Under the pieces are notes generated by a model. It saw only the letters and a program-made list of their open reading frames with translations. It was not told the origin of the DNA and made no database searches. From a virus, in IMG/VR virus record IMGVR_UViG_3300037486_000279, positions 1 to 23,176 of that record: a stretch of DNA of 23,176 nucleotides. One strand, 5' to 3'. Position numbers and translations under genes: made by a program. Below are positions 13,148 through 19,166 of the stretch, in pieces; positions within the stretch are counted from its first letter, which is position 1; each line of letters starts with the position of its first letter.

Positions 13148-14191
13148 ATGACCGCCTCTACCGTGAGCGAAGTGCATGACATGGTGCAAGCCTGGGAGGA
13201 GCAGACGTTTGACGTGAAGGCCGAGAGCAAAGCCCTGCAATTCAACGGCGCCCGCTCCCTGACCTTCCCCCAGGCCAACCCGCTGTTCGGGGCTGGAACC
13301 CGCCAGGCGGGGTACTTGAACGACAACGCCTTCCTACAGCTGGCCGAGCGGTTCACCGTCCCTGCCGGGTGGGCGTTCGATGATACCCGCTGCCCGGCGC
13401 CCCTGCGTGAGCTGGTATTCAACTGGAAGCTCCAGAACGTCGAAGCCAAGCAGATGCTCCTGCGCAACCGCAACGGTCAGGATGGCGACGTGACCACCCG
13501 AGCCGTCCTGTCTGACCGATACCAGCCCTACGACCACGGCGCCCTGTGGGATGCTGTCAGCGCCGCCGTTGCGACGCTGCCTGAGGAGCCGAAGGTTATC
13601 CTGCGTGGCCCGGTTGGGGACGACATGAGGGGCTATCTGCTCTTCGAGGGAATCGCGTTTGACGCCCAGGCGCCCCGCCGTGGTACTGGCGATGGCGGAG
13701 GGTCGGGTGGGCTGCACCCCGCCGTGTACTTCAGCAATAGCGAAGTAGGCAAGGGGCGGGTCCGGGTGGCAGGAGGCCTCTACCGGAGCTACTGCGAGAA
13801 CGGCATGATTTACGGCTGGCGTGAAGACAGCGCCTTGGCCGTCACCCATCTGTGGTCAAACTACAATCACATCGCCCTGGCCGTGCATGAGGGCATTGCA
13901 AACGCCCTGACGCAGAGCGAGATTGCGGCGGTCCAGATGATTGCCGCAATGGACCAGCGCATTGAGCCGACTAGCCTCGGCGGCATCCTTGACCAGTGGG
14001 CTGAACGCTATGGCCTGACCGTCAAGAGCAAGGACGCCTGGAAGGCCCTGGTGACCAGCGCCCCCAGCCTGTTCGACGTGGTGAATGCCGCCACGGTCCT
14101 GGCACACAGCACAGATAGCGCCCAGGAGGTAGAGAACCTGGAGCGCATGGCTGGCGACTTGCTGGCCAACCAGTCCAATGCCCGGCCCTGA
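13148..14191 (+). CDS. DUF932-like phage/plasmid protein
   Basis: A 347-residue protein resembling the DUF932 (phage/plasmid-like) family. It shows a central DRYQPYDHGALWDAV segment, a YLLFEGIAFD strand, the VYFSNSEVGKGRVRVAGGLY block and YRSYCENGMIYG, the point where family members have a conserved C/N-NG motif. Members are common in phages and plasmids near RecT-like genes; their function is unknown. Start ATG 13148 lies behind AAGGAGG. A short Gly-rich insert (RRGTGDGGGSGG) lies between the two blocks. The end overlaps the next gene by 14 bases. Confidence 0.65.
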   Translation: MTASTVSEVHDMVQAWEEQTFDVKAESKALQFNGARSLTFPQANPLFGAGTRQAGYLNDNAFLQLAERFTVPAGWAFDDTRCPAPLRELVFNWKLQNVEAKQMLLRNRNGQDGDVTTRAVLSDRYQPYDHGALWDAVSAAVATLPEEPKVILRGPVGDDMRGYLLFEGIAFDAQAPRRGTGDGGGSGGLHPAVYFSNSEVGKGRVRVAGGLYRSYCENGMIYGWREDSALAVTHLWSNYNHIALAVHEGIANALTQSEIAAVQMIAAMDQRIEPTSLGGILDQWAERYGLTVKSKDAWKALVTSAPSLFDVVNAATVLAHSTDSAQEVENLERMAGDLLANQSNARP

Positions 14192-14405
14192 CTACGTCAT
14201 CTGGAGCTTTGAGCACCTTGCCTGGTGGGCACCCGCCAGGCAAGGATATGTCGATGAGCTTACCGCAGCTGGCCGCTACACCGCCAGGGAAGCCGGTGAT
14301 ATTGTCACCAACAGCATCTTCAATGATGAGGTTGCCGTCTACGGTATCCTCGCTGAGCGGGATGGCCCGCCGAAGTACCACCCATACCGGGGGCTGGCAG
14401 GATAG
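14178..14405 (+). CDS. Small hypothetical phage protein (WWxPxRxGY type)
   Basis: A 75-residue protein with the pattern WSFEHLAWWAPARQGYVDEL, TAAGRYTAREAGDIV. Small phage proteins with a similar W-EH-WW...GY...AGRY..-EA order are common in early regions; their function is unknown. It overlaps the DUF932-like gene by 14 bases and has no strong ribosome site, so coupled translation is likely. Its stop codon (14403-14405) overlaps the -35 box of the next promoter. It is the last gene of the early operon. Confidence 0.65.
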   Translation: MPGPDYVIWSFEHLAWWAPARQGYVDELTAAGRYTAREAGDIVTNSIFNDEVAVYGILAERDGPPKYHPYRGLAG

Positions 14406-14431
14406 ACATCATAGCCCAAACGTGCTACACT
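14403..14431 (+). promoter_or_regulatory. Sigma70-like promoter, extended -10
   Basis: TAGACA (14403-14408, one mismatch to TTGACA), exactly 17 bases, then TACACT (14426-14431) preceded by TGC (extended -10). Transcription should begin near 14438. It is immediately followed by a perfect palindrome (14431-14451). Confidence 0.6.
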
Positions 14432-14451
14432 GTGAGCTGCGGCAGCTCACA
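14431..14451. promoter_or_regulatory. Perfect 21-base palindrome, probable operator
   Basis: TGTGAGCTGC-G-GCAGCTCACA: 10-base perfect arms around a single G, overlapping the last base of the -10 box and the start of transcription. Most of the left arm would not be transcribed, so it fits a dimeric repressor site better than an RNA hairpin. A half-site copy, GTGAGCTGC, recurs at 14555-14563 just after the next promoter. Confidence 0.6.
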
Positions 14452-14515
14452 CCGCCTGGCTGACCGAGAGGCGGCCAACATCCGGGGGGTCCTAGCGACC
14501 CCCCGGATGCTTCTG
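14438..14515 (+). ncRNA. Candidate small RNA (about 78 bases)
   Basis: Between the promoter at 14403 and a very strong terminator-like hairpin there is no reading frame with a ribosome site. The predicted transcript contains a hairpin CCGCCT/AGGCGG (14452-14474) with an inner GG/CC pair, and then a 13-pair stem (14479-14509). A compact promoter-hairpin-hairpin unit with its own operator is the layout of an independent regulatory RNA. The alternative is an attenuated leader for genes further downstream. Confidence 0.45.
14479..14509 (+). terminator. 13-pair hairpin, terminator-like
   Basis: CATCCGGGGGGTC (14479-14491) and GACCCCCCGGATG (14497-14509) pair perfectly around CTAGC. The tail is CTTCT, a poor U-tract, so it may be a partial terminator or a stabilising 3' fold. 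Confidence 0.6.
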
Positions 14516-14519
14516 GCGC

Positions 14520-14548
14520 TTGCGCAATCATTCTTCATAGGGTATTCT
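14520..14548 (+). promoter_or_regulatory. Second promoter in the non-coding block
   Basis: TTGCGC (14520-14525), a 17-base spacer, then TATTCT (14543-14548). The -35 and -10 match the early promoter at 8838 (TTGCAT, TATTCT). TTGCGCAA at 14520-14527 is a short palindrome. The start would be near 14555, at the GTGAGCTGC repeat. Confidence 0.5.
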
Positions 14549-14554
14549 CATTGA

Positions 14555-14616
14555 GTGAGCTGCACGCACCGAATCGTCACCCCTGAAGCCCCGGCCACTA
14601 GGCGTCCGGGGCTTTT
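14555..14616 (+). ncRNA. Candidate mini-transcript (about 60 bases)
   Basis: The stretch between the promoter at 14520 and the terminator at 14586-14616 has no reading frame with a ribosome site. Its 5' end GTGAGCTGC is complementary to GCAGCTCAC at 14442-14450 in the upstream palindrome, so this RNA could also pair with the start of the neighbouring transcript. It may equally be a leader stopped by attenuation before 14943. Confidence 0.35.
14586..14616 (+). terminator. Intrinsic terminator
   Basis: AAGCCCCGG (14586-14594) and CCGGGGCTT (14606-14614) form 9 pairs around an 11-base loop, followed by TTTT (14613-14616). This is the most canonical terminator of the window. Confidence 0.8.
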
Positions 14617-14682
14617 GCGTTCCCCGACAACCCCAGGGTCCAACAGGAGCGGGATAGTGGGGAGCGCCATAGGCCACCATAG

Positions 14683-14936
14683 GGGCACGTCCCTCCAAAT
14701 GCCCCAGGCCGCAAAGTCCAGACGTGCCCGGAAGCCTCACCCTGAACCTGGGGTGCCGGGTGACCGTCCTGCCAGTGGAGTAACTCCCTAGCGTAAGGGC
14801 AGACCTGGAGCGCCCAGGCCACCCGTGCCTGGTGGGGAGTTATCGGGATGTGGGCTGCCCACTGCAATGACCGGCAGCACCTGACCCATCCGCAATGCTG
14901 AGGGTGGGATAGGCATTGCACCTGACCAAGAGGAGG
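14683..14936 (+). other. Structured non-coding region upstream of 14943
   Basis: About 250 bases with no supported gene and dense pairing: GGGCACGTC (14683-14691)/GACGTGCCC (14721-14729); TCACCC/GGGTGA (14737-14763); TAACTCCC (14781-14788)/GGGAGTTA (14835-14842) enclosing a CCAGGC/GCCTGG hairpin (14814-14832); GTGGG/CCCAC (14850-14862); GCAATGC (14892-14898)/GCATTGC (14913-14919). A second GCAATG at 14864-14869 competes for the same CATTGC. The 10-mer GCACCTGACC occurs twice (14877, 14918), the second just before the ribosome site at 14931. It looks like a 5' leader or a free structured RNA. It matches no class I can name. Confidence 0.45.
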
Positions 14937-14942
14937 CTCAAG

Positions 14943-15164
14943 ATGGCAGCAAAGAATACCGCACCAAAGAAGGCTCGTAGGTTCAAGATTGTAGACCTGG
15001 AATGCCAGTGGGCCGAGCTGACAGGCGAGAAGGATGAAACCTGCTACAGCTTCCCCTGCTACCGCATGGAGCTTCCAAGCGGCAAGGACTGGCTCATCTG
15101 TGCGGGGCATGCCGCCATGTTCGAGTTCCTGCAACGGGCGGTCAAGGAGAGGCCAGCGCAATGA
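14943..15164 (+). CDS. Small basic protein with four cysteines
   Basis: A 73-residue protein: a Lys/Arg-rich start (AAKNTAPKKARRFK) followed by a compact domain with cysteines at residues 21, 34, 39 and 53 (CQW, CYSFPCY, LICAGHA), which might bind a metal. Start ATG 14943 has AGGAGG at 14931-14936, immediately after the structured leader. Its end overlaps the next ATG (ATGA). Function unknown; it opens the second rightward operon. Confidence 0.7.
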   Translation: MAAKNTAPKKARRFKIVDLECQWAELTGEKDETCYSFPCYRMELPSGKDWLICAGHAAMFEFLQRAVKERPAQ

Positions 15165-15604
15165 GCACCCTGGACACCTACTTCGGGCCCAGGCCCGACA
15201 CCGGCCAAGGCCAGCGCAGCAGCGGGGATGAACTTCTGGCTAGGTCATTGCAGGTCCGCACCGGCTGGCGCTGCGAGGACGCTATCAAGTCCAGCCTGAC
15301 CGCCTTCTTCGACGCCTGGCCTGACTTGCTACCCCGTGGCTCCAAGCTGATGCCCATGCACTACGCCGCCTGTCGGGTAGTGCTGGACGAAGTAGGCGGC
15401 GATGAGGTTGAGGCGGCAGCTTTCATAACCTGGGCCGCTGACCATATCCACAAGCACGCCCCCCACTTGAGCATCAAGACAGGCCGCTCCCTGCTGTTCC
15501 TGCTTTCAGAGTGGCGCACCCTGCAACAGGCGCCAGGGTGGCAGCGTCAACCGTGCGCCCTGTGCTACACCTTCCACACGCCAGGAGAGTGCCCCGATGA
15601 CTAA
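15161..15604 (+). CDS. Hypothetical protein with C-terminal Cys cluster
   Basis: A 147-residue protein of mostly helical pattern (DELLARSLQVRTGWRCEDAI, EVEAAAFITWAADHIHKHAP, TGRSLLFLLSEWRTLQQAP). The C-terminal CALCYTFHTPGEC looks like a metal knuckle. In size and place it could be a replication or helicase-loading accessory protein, but I recognise no family. It starts with an ATGA overlap and ends 8 bases inside the next gene. Confidence 0.6.
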   Translation: MSTLDTYFGPRPDTGQGQRSSGDELLARSLQVRTGWRCEDAIKSSLTAFFDAWPDLLPRGSKLMPMHYAACRVVLDEVGGDEVEAAAFITWAADHIHKHAPHLSIKTGRSLLFLLSEWRTLQQAPGWQRQPCALCYTFHTPGECPDD

Positions 15605-16067
15605 CGTTCAGCGCAGCGATGGGAAAGTGGTCGGCCACGTGGTAGATGGTGTGTTCACCAAGAAGCTAGCCGAGAGGACACACCTGCTGCACCAGCCCCC
15701 CGGCTGGGCCTTTGACATCAGCTCGCTGCACAACGCCCGCCGCAAAGGGGCCGAGGACGTGGTGATTGAGGCCATTGACACCGGGCGGGTGTACAGCTCA
15801 ACCATCACCGCTATCCTGCGCTACGGGGTGCCCTTCAATCGGGGGCATGGTGACCAGGTGGTACTAGCCCTTTCACGCTGGACCACGCTGGACCCGAACC
15901 AGCCGATGCTGTTCCCACCCATAGTACCAGGCAGGGCCAGCGTCAAAGCTCCGAGCGGCTTCAATACCTGCCTGTGCCGCCACCCCTCTGAGCGCCACCG
16001 TGAGGGCGGCGCCTGTCTTGAGCTGGCCTGCACCTGCCAGCAGTTTGAGCCGTGGGAGACGCCATGA
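15597..16067 (+). CDS. Hypothetical protein with Cys-rich C-terminus
   Basis: A 156-residue protein. Residues 50-95 (AEDVVIEAIDTGRVYSSTIT, ILRYGVPFNRGHGDQVVLAL) have the look of a small beta domain. The tail CLCRHPSERHREGGACLELA followed by CTCQQF holds five cysteines and two histidines that could chelate zinc. ATG 15597 overlaps the previous gene; AGGAG lies 11 bases upstream. No family recognised. Confidence 0.6.
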   Translation: MTNVQRSDGKVVGHVVDGVFTKKLAERTHLLHQPPGWAFDISSLHNARRKGAEDVVIEAIDTGRVYSSTITAILRYGVPFNRGHGDQVVLALSRWTTLDPNQPMLFPPIVPGRASVKAPSGFNTCLCRHPSERHREGGACLELACTCQQFEPWETP

Positions 16068-16861
16068 GTGATACGTCACCCCTGGCCAAGCTCAACCGGG
16101 CTGAGCAGCTGCTGGCTGAGGCGTCGACCATCACCGACATCCTTGAGCTGCGGTCAGTTGGCAAGGCCGCTGAGGCGGCAGCTGTCGCCCTGGGGTTCTC
16201 TGAGGCCGCCCAGCACGCCAAGGTGTTCCAGTTGAAGGCTGAGCGCAAGGCTGGCCAGTACCTAGCCGACCACGTCCACCCAGGCAGGCCAGGAGAATCC
16301 TCCCGCAATGGGAGGGTTTTCCTGGGCGACCTTGAAATTGACCACCATCAGTCGTCCAGATGGCAGACCTTTGCCCGCCTCAGTGACGAGAAGTTCCTGG
16401 GGTTCATTGACGACCACCTGGCTAGAGGCTGGGAGGTAACGGCTGGGGGCATGGCCGCCTACGCCAAGAACGGCGCCCAGCAGAAGGTCGCCAGGCCCCG
16501 CCGAGCTGGCCTGCTGCTGTGGGTCCCGCTAGGAACCTGCGCCCTGTACGGTTACATGATTGAATGCTCAGGCGGCCTGGAAGGGCACCACCTCATCAGC
16601 AAGGACATGGCCAGGGGAAACGACGAGCTGCGCAACCTGCTCCGCACCTGCCCGCCAGAGCTGATGTCGCAGGTCTGCACCGCCCACAACGTAGGCAAGC
16701 TGGCGGATAGTCATAACGCCCGCCGCATCCTGCTCCTGCAGAAGGTTTACGAGTACGGGCTGGTCCACGTGTGGCAGTACATCAACAGCCTGCCGTGGAA
16801 GGTGCGCATGCCTGAGGACCGCTTTGAAGCCATGCTTGAACCGAAGGAGGTCAAGACATGA
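16064..16861 (+). CDS. Two-domain protein: phage helical domain plus HNH-like domain
   Basis: A 265-residue protein. The N-terminal half (residues 10-110) matches a helical phage/plasmid pattern: AEQLLAEASTITDILELRSV, the KVFQLKAERKAGQYLAD repeat-like helix and LEIDHHQSSRWQTFARL, as in small DNA-binding proteins next to methyltransferases. The C-terminal half has cysteines at 159, 168, 196 and 205 and the pairs GHH (174-176) and CTAHN (205-209). Around GLEGHHLISKDMARGN this resembles an HNH-type nuclease with a zinc site. An intact beta-beta-alpha-metal motif cannot be proved by eye. Start ATG 16064 overlaps the upstream stop. It could act in DNA processing or as a homing-like nuclease. Confidence 0.6.
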   Translation: MSDTSPLAKLNRAEQLLAEASTITDILELRSVGKAAEAAAVALGFSEAAQHAKVFQLKAERKAGQYLADHVHPGRPGESSRNGRVFLGDLEIDHHQSSRWQTFARLSDEKFLGFIDDHLARGWEVTAGGMAAYAKNGAQQKVARPRRAGLLLWVPLGTCALYGYMIECSGGLEGHHLISKDMARGNDELRNLLRTCPPELMSQVCTAHNVGKLADSHNARRILLLQKVYEYGLVHVWQYINSLPWKVRMPEDRFEAMLEPKEVKT

Positions 16862-17112
16862 ACCCGAAGACCCCGAAGACGCTGAGGGCGCTGGCGGACA
16901 GGTATCCTGACGGCCCCAGCCATGCGACATTCGACGCCCACGCCGACGCATGGGAGGCGGACATCATAGCGTGGTGCGATACAACGGTTGAGCGAGACGC
17001 CCTCCGCCAGCGGCTGGAGGCAACGGAGGCACTGGTGCTCCAGTACGACGGGCAGGCGGAGAAGCATCTTGCCGAGATTGCCGCCCTCGCCGCAGGGGAG
17101 AGTGAGCAGTGA
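16858..17112 (+). CDS. Small coiled-coil protein, paralogue of the next gene
   Basis: An 84-residue protein with Pro/Lys-rich start, then a helical region (TVERDALRQRLEATEALVLQ) and a tail AEIAALAAGESEQ. It starts at an ATGA overlap. Both the ALRQRL coiled-coil segment and the AALAAGE tail recur in the next gene together with the DNA that encodes them, so the pair arose by duplication. Function unknown. Confidence 0.6.
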   Translation: MNPKTPKTLRALADRYPDGPSHATFDAHADAWEADIIAWCDTTVERDALRQRLEATEALVLQYDGQAEKHLAEIAALAAGESEQ

Positions 17113-17406
17113 GCGACCTGACACCGTGCGAGGGGCTGTCGTGTCATGGATGGGTGTGTCGCTTTCATGGGCTAGACCAAGATGTGCAGGACGAGCTAAC
17201 CGCCCTCCGCCAGCGGCTGGCGGCGGCGGAGCAGAGGACGGACCGGATTGTGTGCGCCTTCAACGACTGCATCGCCCTGCGGAACTGGGACAGGGGCTTC
17301 GAGGACTACGCTGATGTGGCGGAGTTGAAGGCCGCCCTCGCAGGGGACAACACCGCCAAGCAGATGAAAGACCTGGAGTTCGTCGCCGCCCTCGCCGCAG
17401 GGGAGA
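16998..17406 (+). repeat. Direct repeats shared by two adjacent small genes
   Basis: CGCCCTCCGCCAGCGGCTGG occurs at 16998-17017 and 17201-17220 (203 bases apart). A 22-base block encoding AALAAGE occurs at 17080-17101 and 17385-17406 (305 bases apart), with a shorter version at 17330-17347. The different distances mean that indels followed the duplication. These identities exceed what the protein repeats require, so the duplication is recent or kept similar by recombination. Confidence 0.75.
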
Positions 17407-17447
17407 CAGACATGAGCGAGGAGGAGCGCCACCCTGATGCACTTTGA
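17109..17447 (+). CDS. Small coiled-coil protein, second copy
   Basis: A 112-residue protein. Its start is GTG 17109, overlapping the upstream stop (GTGA), with GGGGAG before it. A Cys/His-containing N-terminus (CEGLSCHGWVCRFHG) leads into the coiled coil ELTALRQRLAAAEQRTDRI shared with the previous gene, an insert, and the AALAAGE tail. The N-terminal C-x5-C-x4-C-x2-H suggests a small metal site missing from the first copy. It overlaps the sulfotransferase-like gene by 11 bases. Confidence 0.6.
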   Translation: MSDLTPCEGLSCHGWVCRFHGLDQDVQDELTALRQRLAAAEQRTDRIVCAFNDCIALRNWDRGFEDYADVAELKAALAGDNTAKQMKDLEFVAALAAGETDMSEEERHPDAL

Positions 17448-18174
17448 CCATATCTACGTTCACAGCCTGCCCCGCACGGGCGGGAATGCCATCGCTAGGT
17501 TCTTGCGGGATGCGTTCACTGACCTGGACGTGCCGTGCCAGGTCCATCACGCCCACTTCATGACGAACCAGCACCGCCACAACAGCGTGCCTGAGGCTCT
17601 ACTTGAACCCCTGCGCAGCTGCAACCCTGACCGGGTGGGCATCATCACGTCAAGCCGTGACCCGGTAGCCCGGAACGTGTCTGAGTTCTGGAGGTTTGCC
17701 GCCTGGCGCATCAAGGCCCCGGTCTACGAAAACCCCCAGGCGGCTACCGATGCCTTCTATGCCTACACTGACCACTGGGCACAGCACAGCTGGCACGGCA
17801 CTGAGCTGGCTCACTTCTGGGGCCTTGACCCGTTCGACAGCGTCAAGTACATGCTCCCGCCCGGCCTAATCTACGGCAGGCTGGCCATGACCCGGCTCGA
17901 GAACATCAGGCAGCTGCCGCTGGTTGTCAGTGAGTGGCTGGGCCTTGATGTCACCGCCTACCCAGTGCCGCATGATGAAGCCCGTCAGTCACGCTGGAAG
18001 GAGCATATACGCCCACCGCTACCGCTCAAGCTGACCGAGGCCTATCTAGACGCCATGTACCGCCCCGTTGGCGAGGGCTTCCTCTTCCCCCGCTGGTGGT
18101 ACGCCCCTGTTGAGCTTGAAGCCTTCAGGGGTCACTGGACAGCCATGATAGACTGGCAAGGGGGCGGCGCATGA
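17437..18174 (+). CDS. Sulfotransferase-like protein
   Basis: A 245-residue protein with the two hallmarks of PAPS-dependent sulfotransferases. The 5'-phosphosulfate loop is HSLPRTGGNAIARFL (residues 9-23) and the 3'-phosphate segment is TSSRDPVARNVSEFW (71-85). The latter also resembles bacterial capsular polysaccharide proteins of this superfamily. It would transfer sulfate from PAPS to a hydroxyl or amine acceptor, perhaps a surface sugar; the acceptor is unknown. The C-terminal part is aromatic (MYRPVGEGFLFPRWWY). ATG 17437 with GAGGAG 12 bases upstream. It may alter host or virion glycans. Confidence 0.7.
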   Translation: MHFDHIYVHSLPRTGGNAIARFLRDAFTDLDVPCQVHHAHFMTNQHRHNSVPEALLEPLRSCNPDRVGIITSSRDPVARNVSEFWRFAAWRIKAPVYENPQAATDAFYAYTDHWAQHSWHGTELAHFWGLDPFDSVKYMLPPGLIYGRLAMTRLENIRQLPLVVSEWLGLDVTAYPVPHDEARQSRWKEHIRPPLPLKLTEAYLDAMYRPVGEGFLFPRWWYAPVELEAFRGHWTAMIDWQGGGA

Positions 18175-18383
18175 GGCAGAAGCGTGAAGCGAAGCCCGGC
18201 AGCAGGCTTCCCGGTTACTCTTGGGCGGAAGGGCGAGCGACGAGAGTCGTGCATTGGCATAATGTTATCGCTCTGCCAGCTGGCAGGGTCTATGAGTGCG
18301 CCTTAGAGAGGCACCTTGACCGTCAAGAACTGCCTGAAATGGTGGCTGCGTTCATTGACCACAAGCACCTGCTGAGTACCTAG
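18171..18383 (+). CDS. Small hypothetical protein
   Basis: A 70-residue protein starting at an ATGA overlap with the sulfotransferase-like gene. It is basic at the N-terminus (MRQKREAKPGSRLPGYSW) with a strand/helix C-terminal part (RVYECALERHLDRQELPEMV). No family recognised, no signal peptide. Coupled translation is the main support. Confidence 0.55.
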   Translation: MRQKREAKPGSRLPGYSWAEGRATRVVHWHNVIALPAGRVYECALERHLDRQELPEMVAAFIDHKHLLST

Positions 18384-18399
18384 CCGTGAGCAGCGGCTG

Positions 18400-18615
18400 A
18401 TGCCTACCATCACCTATGACGGCGAGCAAGGCATCTGCCAGCCGCCCCGCTACGAGCTGCACAAGTACCACGTTTACGTGATACGCTTGGAGAACGGATT
18501 GCGCAGCGCGGTCTACGTCTCAACCGAGTTTCATGACGACGCCGGGCAGGAGAGGATTGTTCAGATGCTGGCCGACAATCTCAGGTCAGATATGGCGTCT
18601 GGACAGCCGTGCTAG
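18400..18615 (+). CDS. Small hypothetical protein
   Basis: A 71-residue protein (MPTITYDGEQGICQPPRYEL, then HVYVIRLENGLRSAVYVST) with a beta-rich middle and a helical tail (ERIVQMLADNLRSDMA). The ribosome site is weak. It ends 20 bases before the lipoprotein gene; TGCTAGACT at 18608-18616 looks like an extended -10 but has no -35. Function unknown. Confidence 0.5.
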   Translation: MPTITYDGEQGICQPPRYELHKYHVYVIRLENGLRSAVYVSTEFHDDAGQERIVQMLADNLRSDMASGQPC

Positions 18616-18635
18616 ACTAGACCCTGGAGGACACC

Positions 18636-19166
18636 ATGAGACTGACTAGCCTGATGATTGTCGTCGCCGCTATGGTGGGCTTCGCTTACGGCTGCAACGC
18701 AGCCACGCCCACGCCCGGCCCGGACTACGAGGCCACCATCGCCGTCCTTGAAGCGGACAAAGCAGCCTGCGGCGAAGGCTGGTATCAGACGATGGGAGCG
18801 CTCAACGAATGCTTGCAGCGCCCCACGCAGACCCCGCATGTCATCGTTGTGACGCCTGTCCCGCCGACGCTGGTGCCAGTGACGCCGACGCCACCCTACC
18901 CTGCAAACCTAGTCGCCTGCGATGAGGCACCGCTCGGCACCACGCTCTACGTCACGACCCGCACGACCGTCCGCTACTGGCACGCCGAGATATCGAACAA
19001 CCTCGGGCAAGCCGAAGCAGGTGAAGCGGGCAAGCTCATCGACAAGTCCAAGGACGCTGACGCCCTGTGGTGGTGGCGGGCTGAGGACCTTCGGACGAAT
19101 GACCACCCCTACGGTACGACCGGGTGGGTCAAGGCAATCTACTCCGGGTGCGTGCCGCCCAAATAG
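18636..19166 (+). CDS. Putative lipoprotein with SH3-like C-terminal domain
   Basis: A 176-residue exported protein. Residues 1-20 are a hydrophobic signal (LTSLMIVVAAMVGFAYGC) ending at Cys20 in a lipobox-like FAYGC, so lipid attachment is plausible. Then come a Thr/Pro spacer (ATPTPGPD), a short helix with two cysteines, a second spacer (VVTPVPPTLVPVTPTPPYP) and an SH3b-like domain (about residues 103-173: LGTTLYVTTRTTVRYWHA, ALWWWRAEDLR, TTGWVKAIYSGC). ATG 18636 has GGAGG 5 bases before it. Such Pro/Thr linkers are typical of secreted Chloroflexota proteins. A surface protein made by a phage may block superinfection or act with the next gene. Confidence 0.65.
   Translation: MRLTSLMIVVAAMVGFAYGCNAATPTPGPDYEATIAVLEADKAACGEGWYQTMGALNECLQRPTQTPHVIVVTPVPPTLVPVTPTPPYPANLVACDEAPLGTTLYVTTRTTVRYWHAEISNNLGQAEAGEAGKLIDKSKDADALWWWRAEDLRTNDHPYGTTGWVKAIYSGCVPPK

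Noticed and set aside
14711-14780. Resemblance to RNase P RNA (GCAAAGTCC, GGGGTGCCGGGTGACC)
   Set aside because: Two short look-alike segments only; the conserved 3' part of RNase P RNA is missing and the region is too short.
14403-14942. tRNA gene in the non-coding block
   Set aside because: Hairpins do not form a cloverleaf, and no T-loop GTTCGANTC or CCA-type end is present.
18590-18620. Promoter ahead of the lipoprotein gene (TGCTAGACT)
   Set aside because: A fair extended -10 but no recognisable -35 at the right distance.
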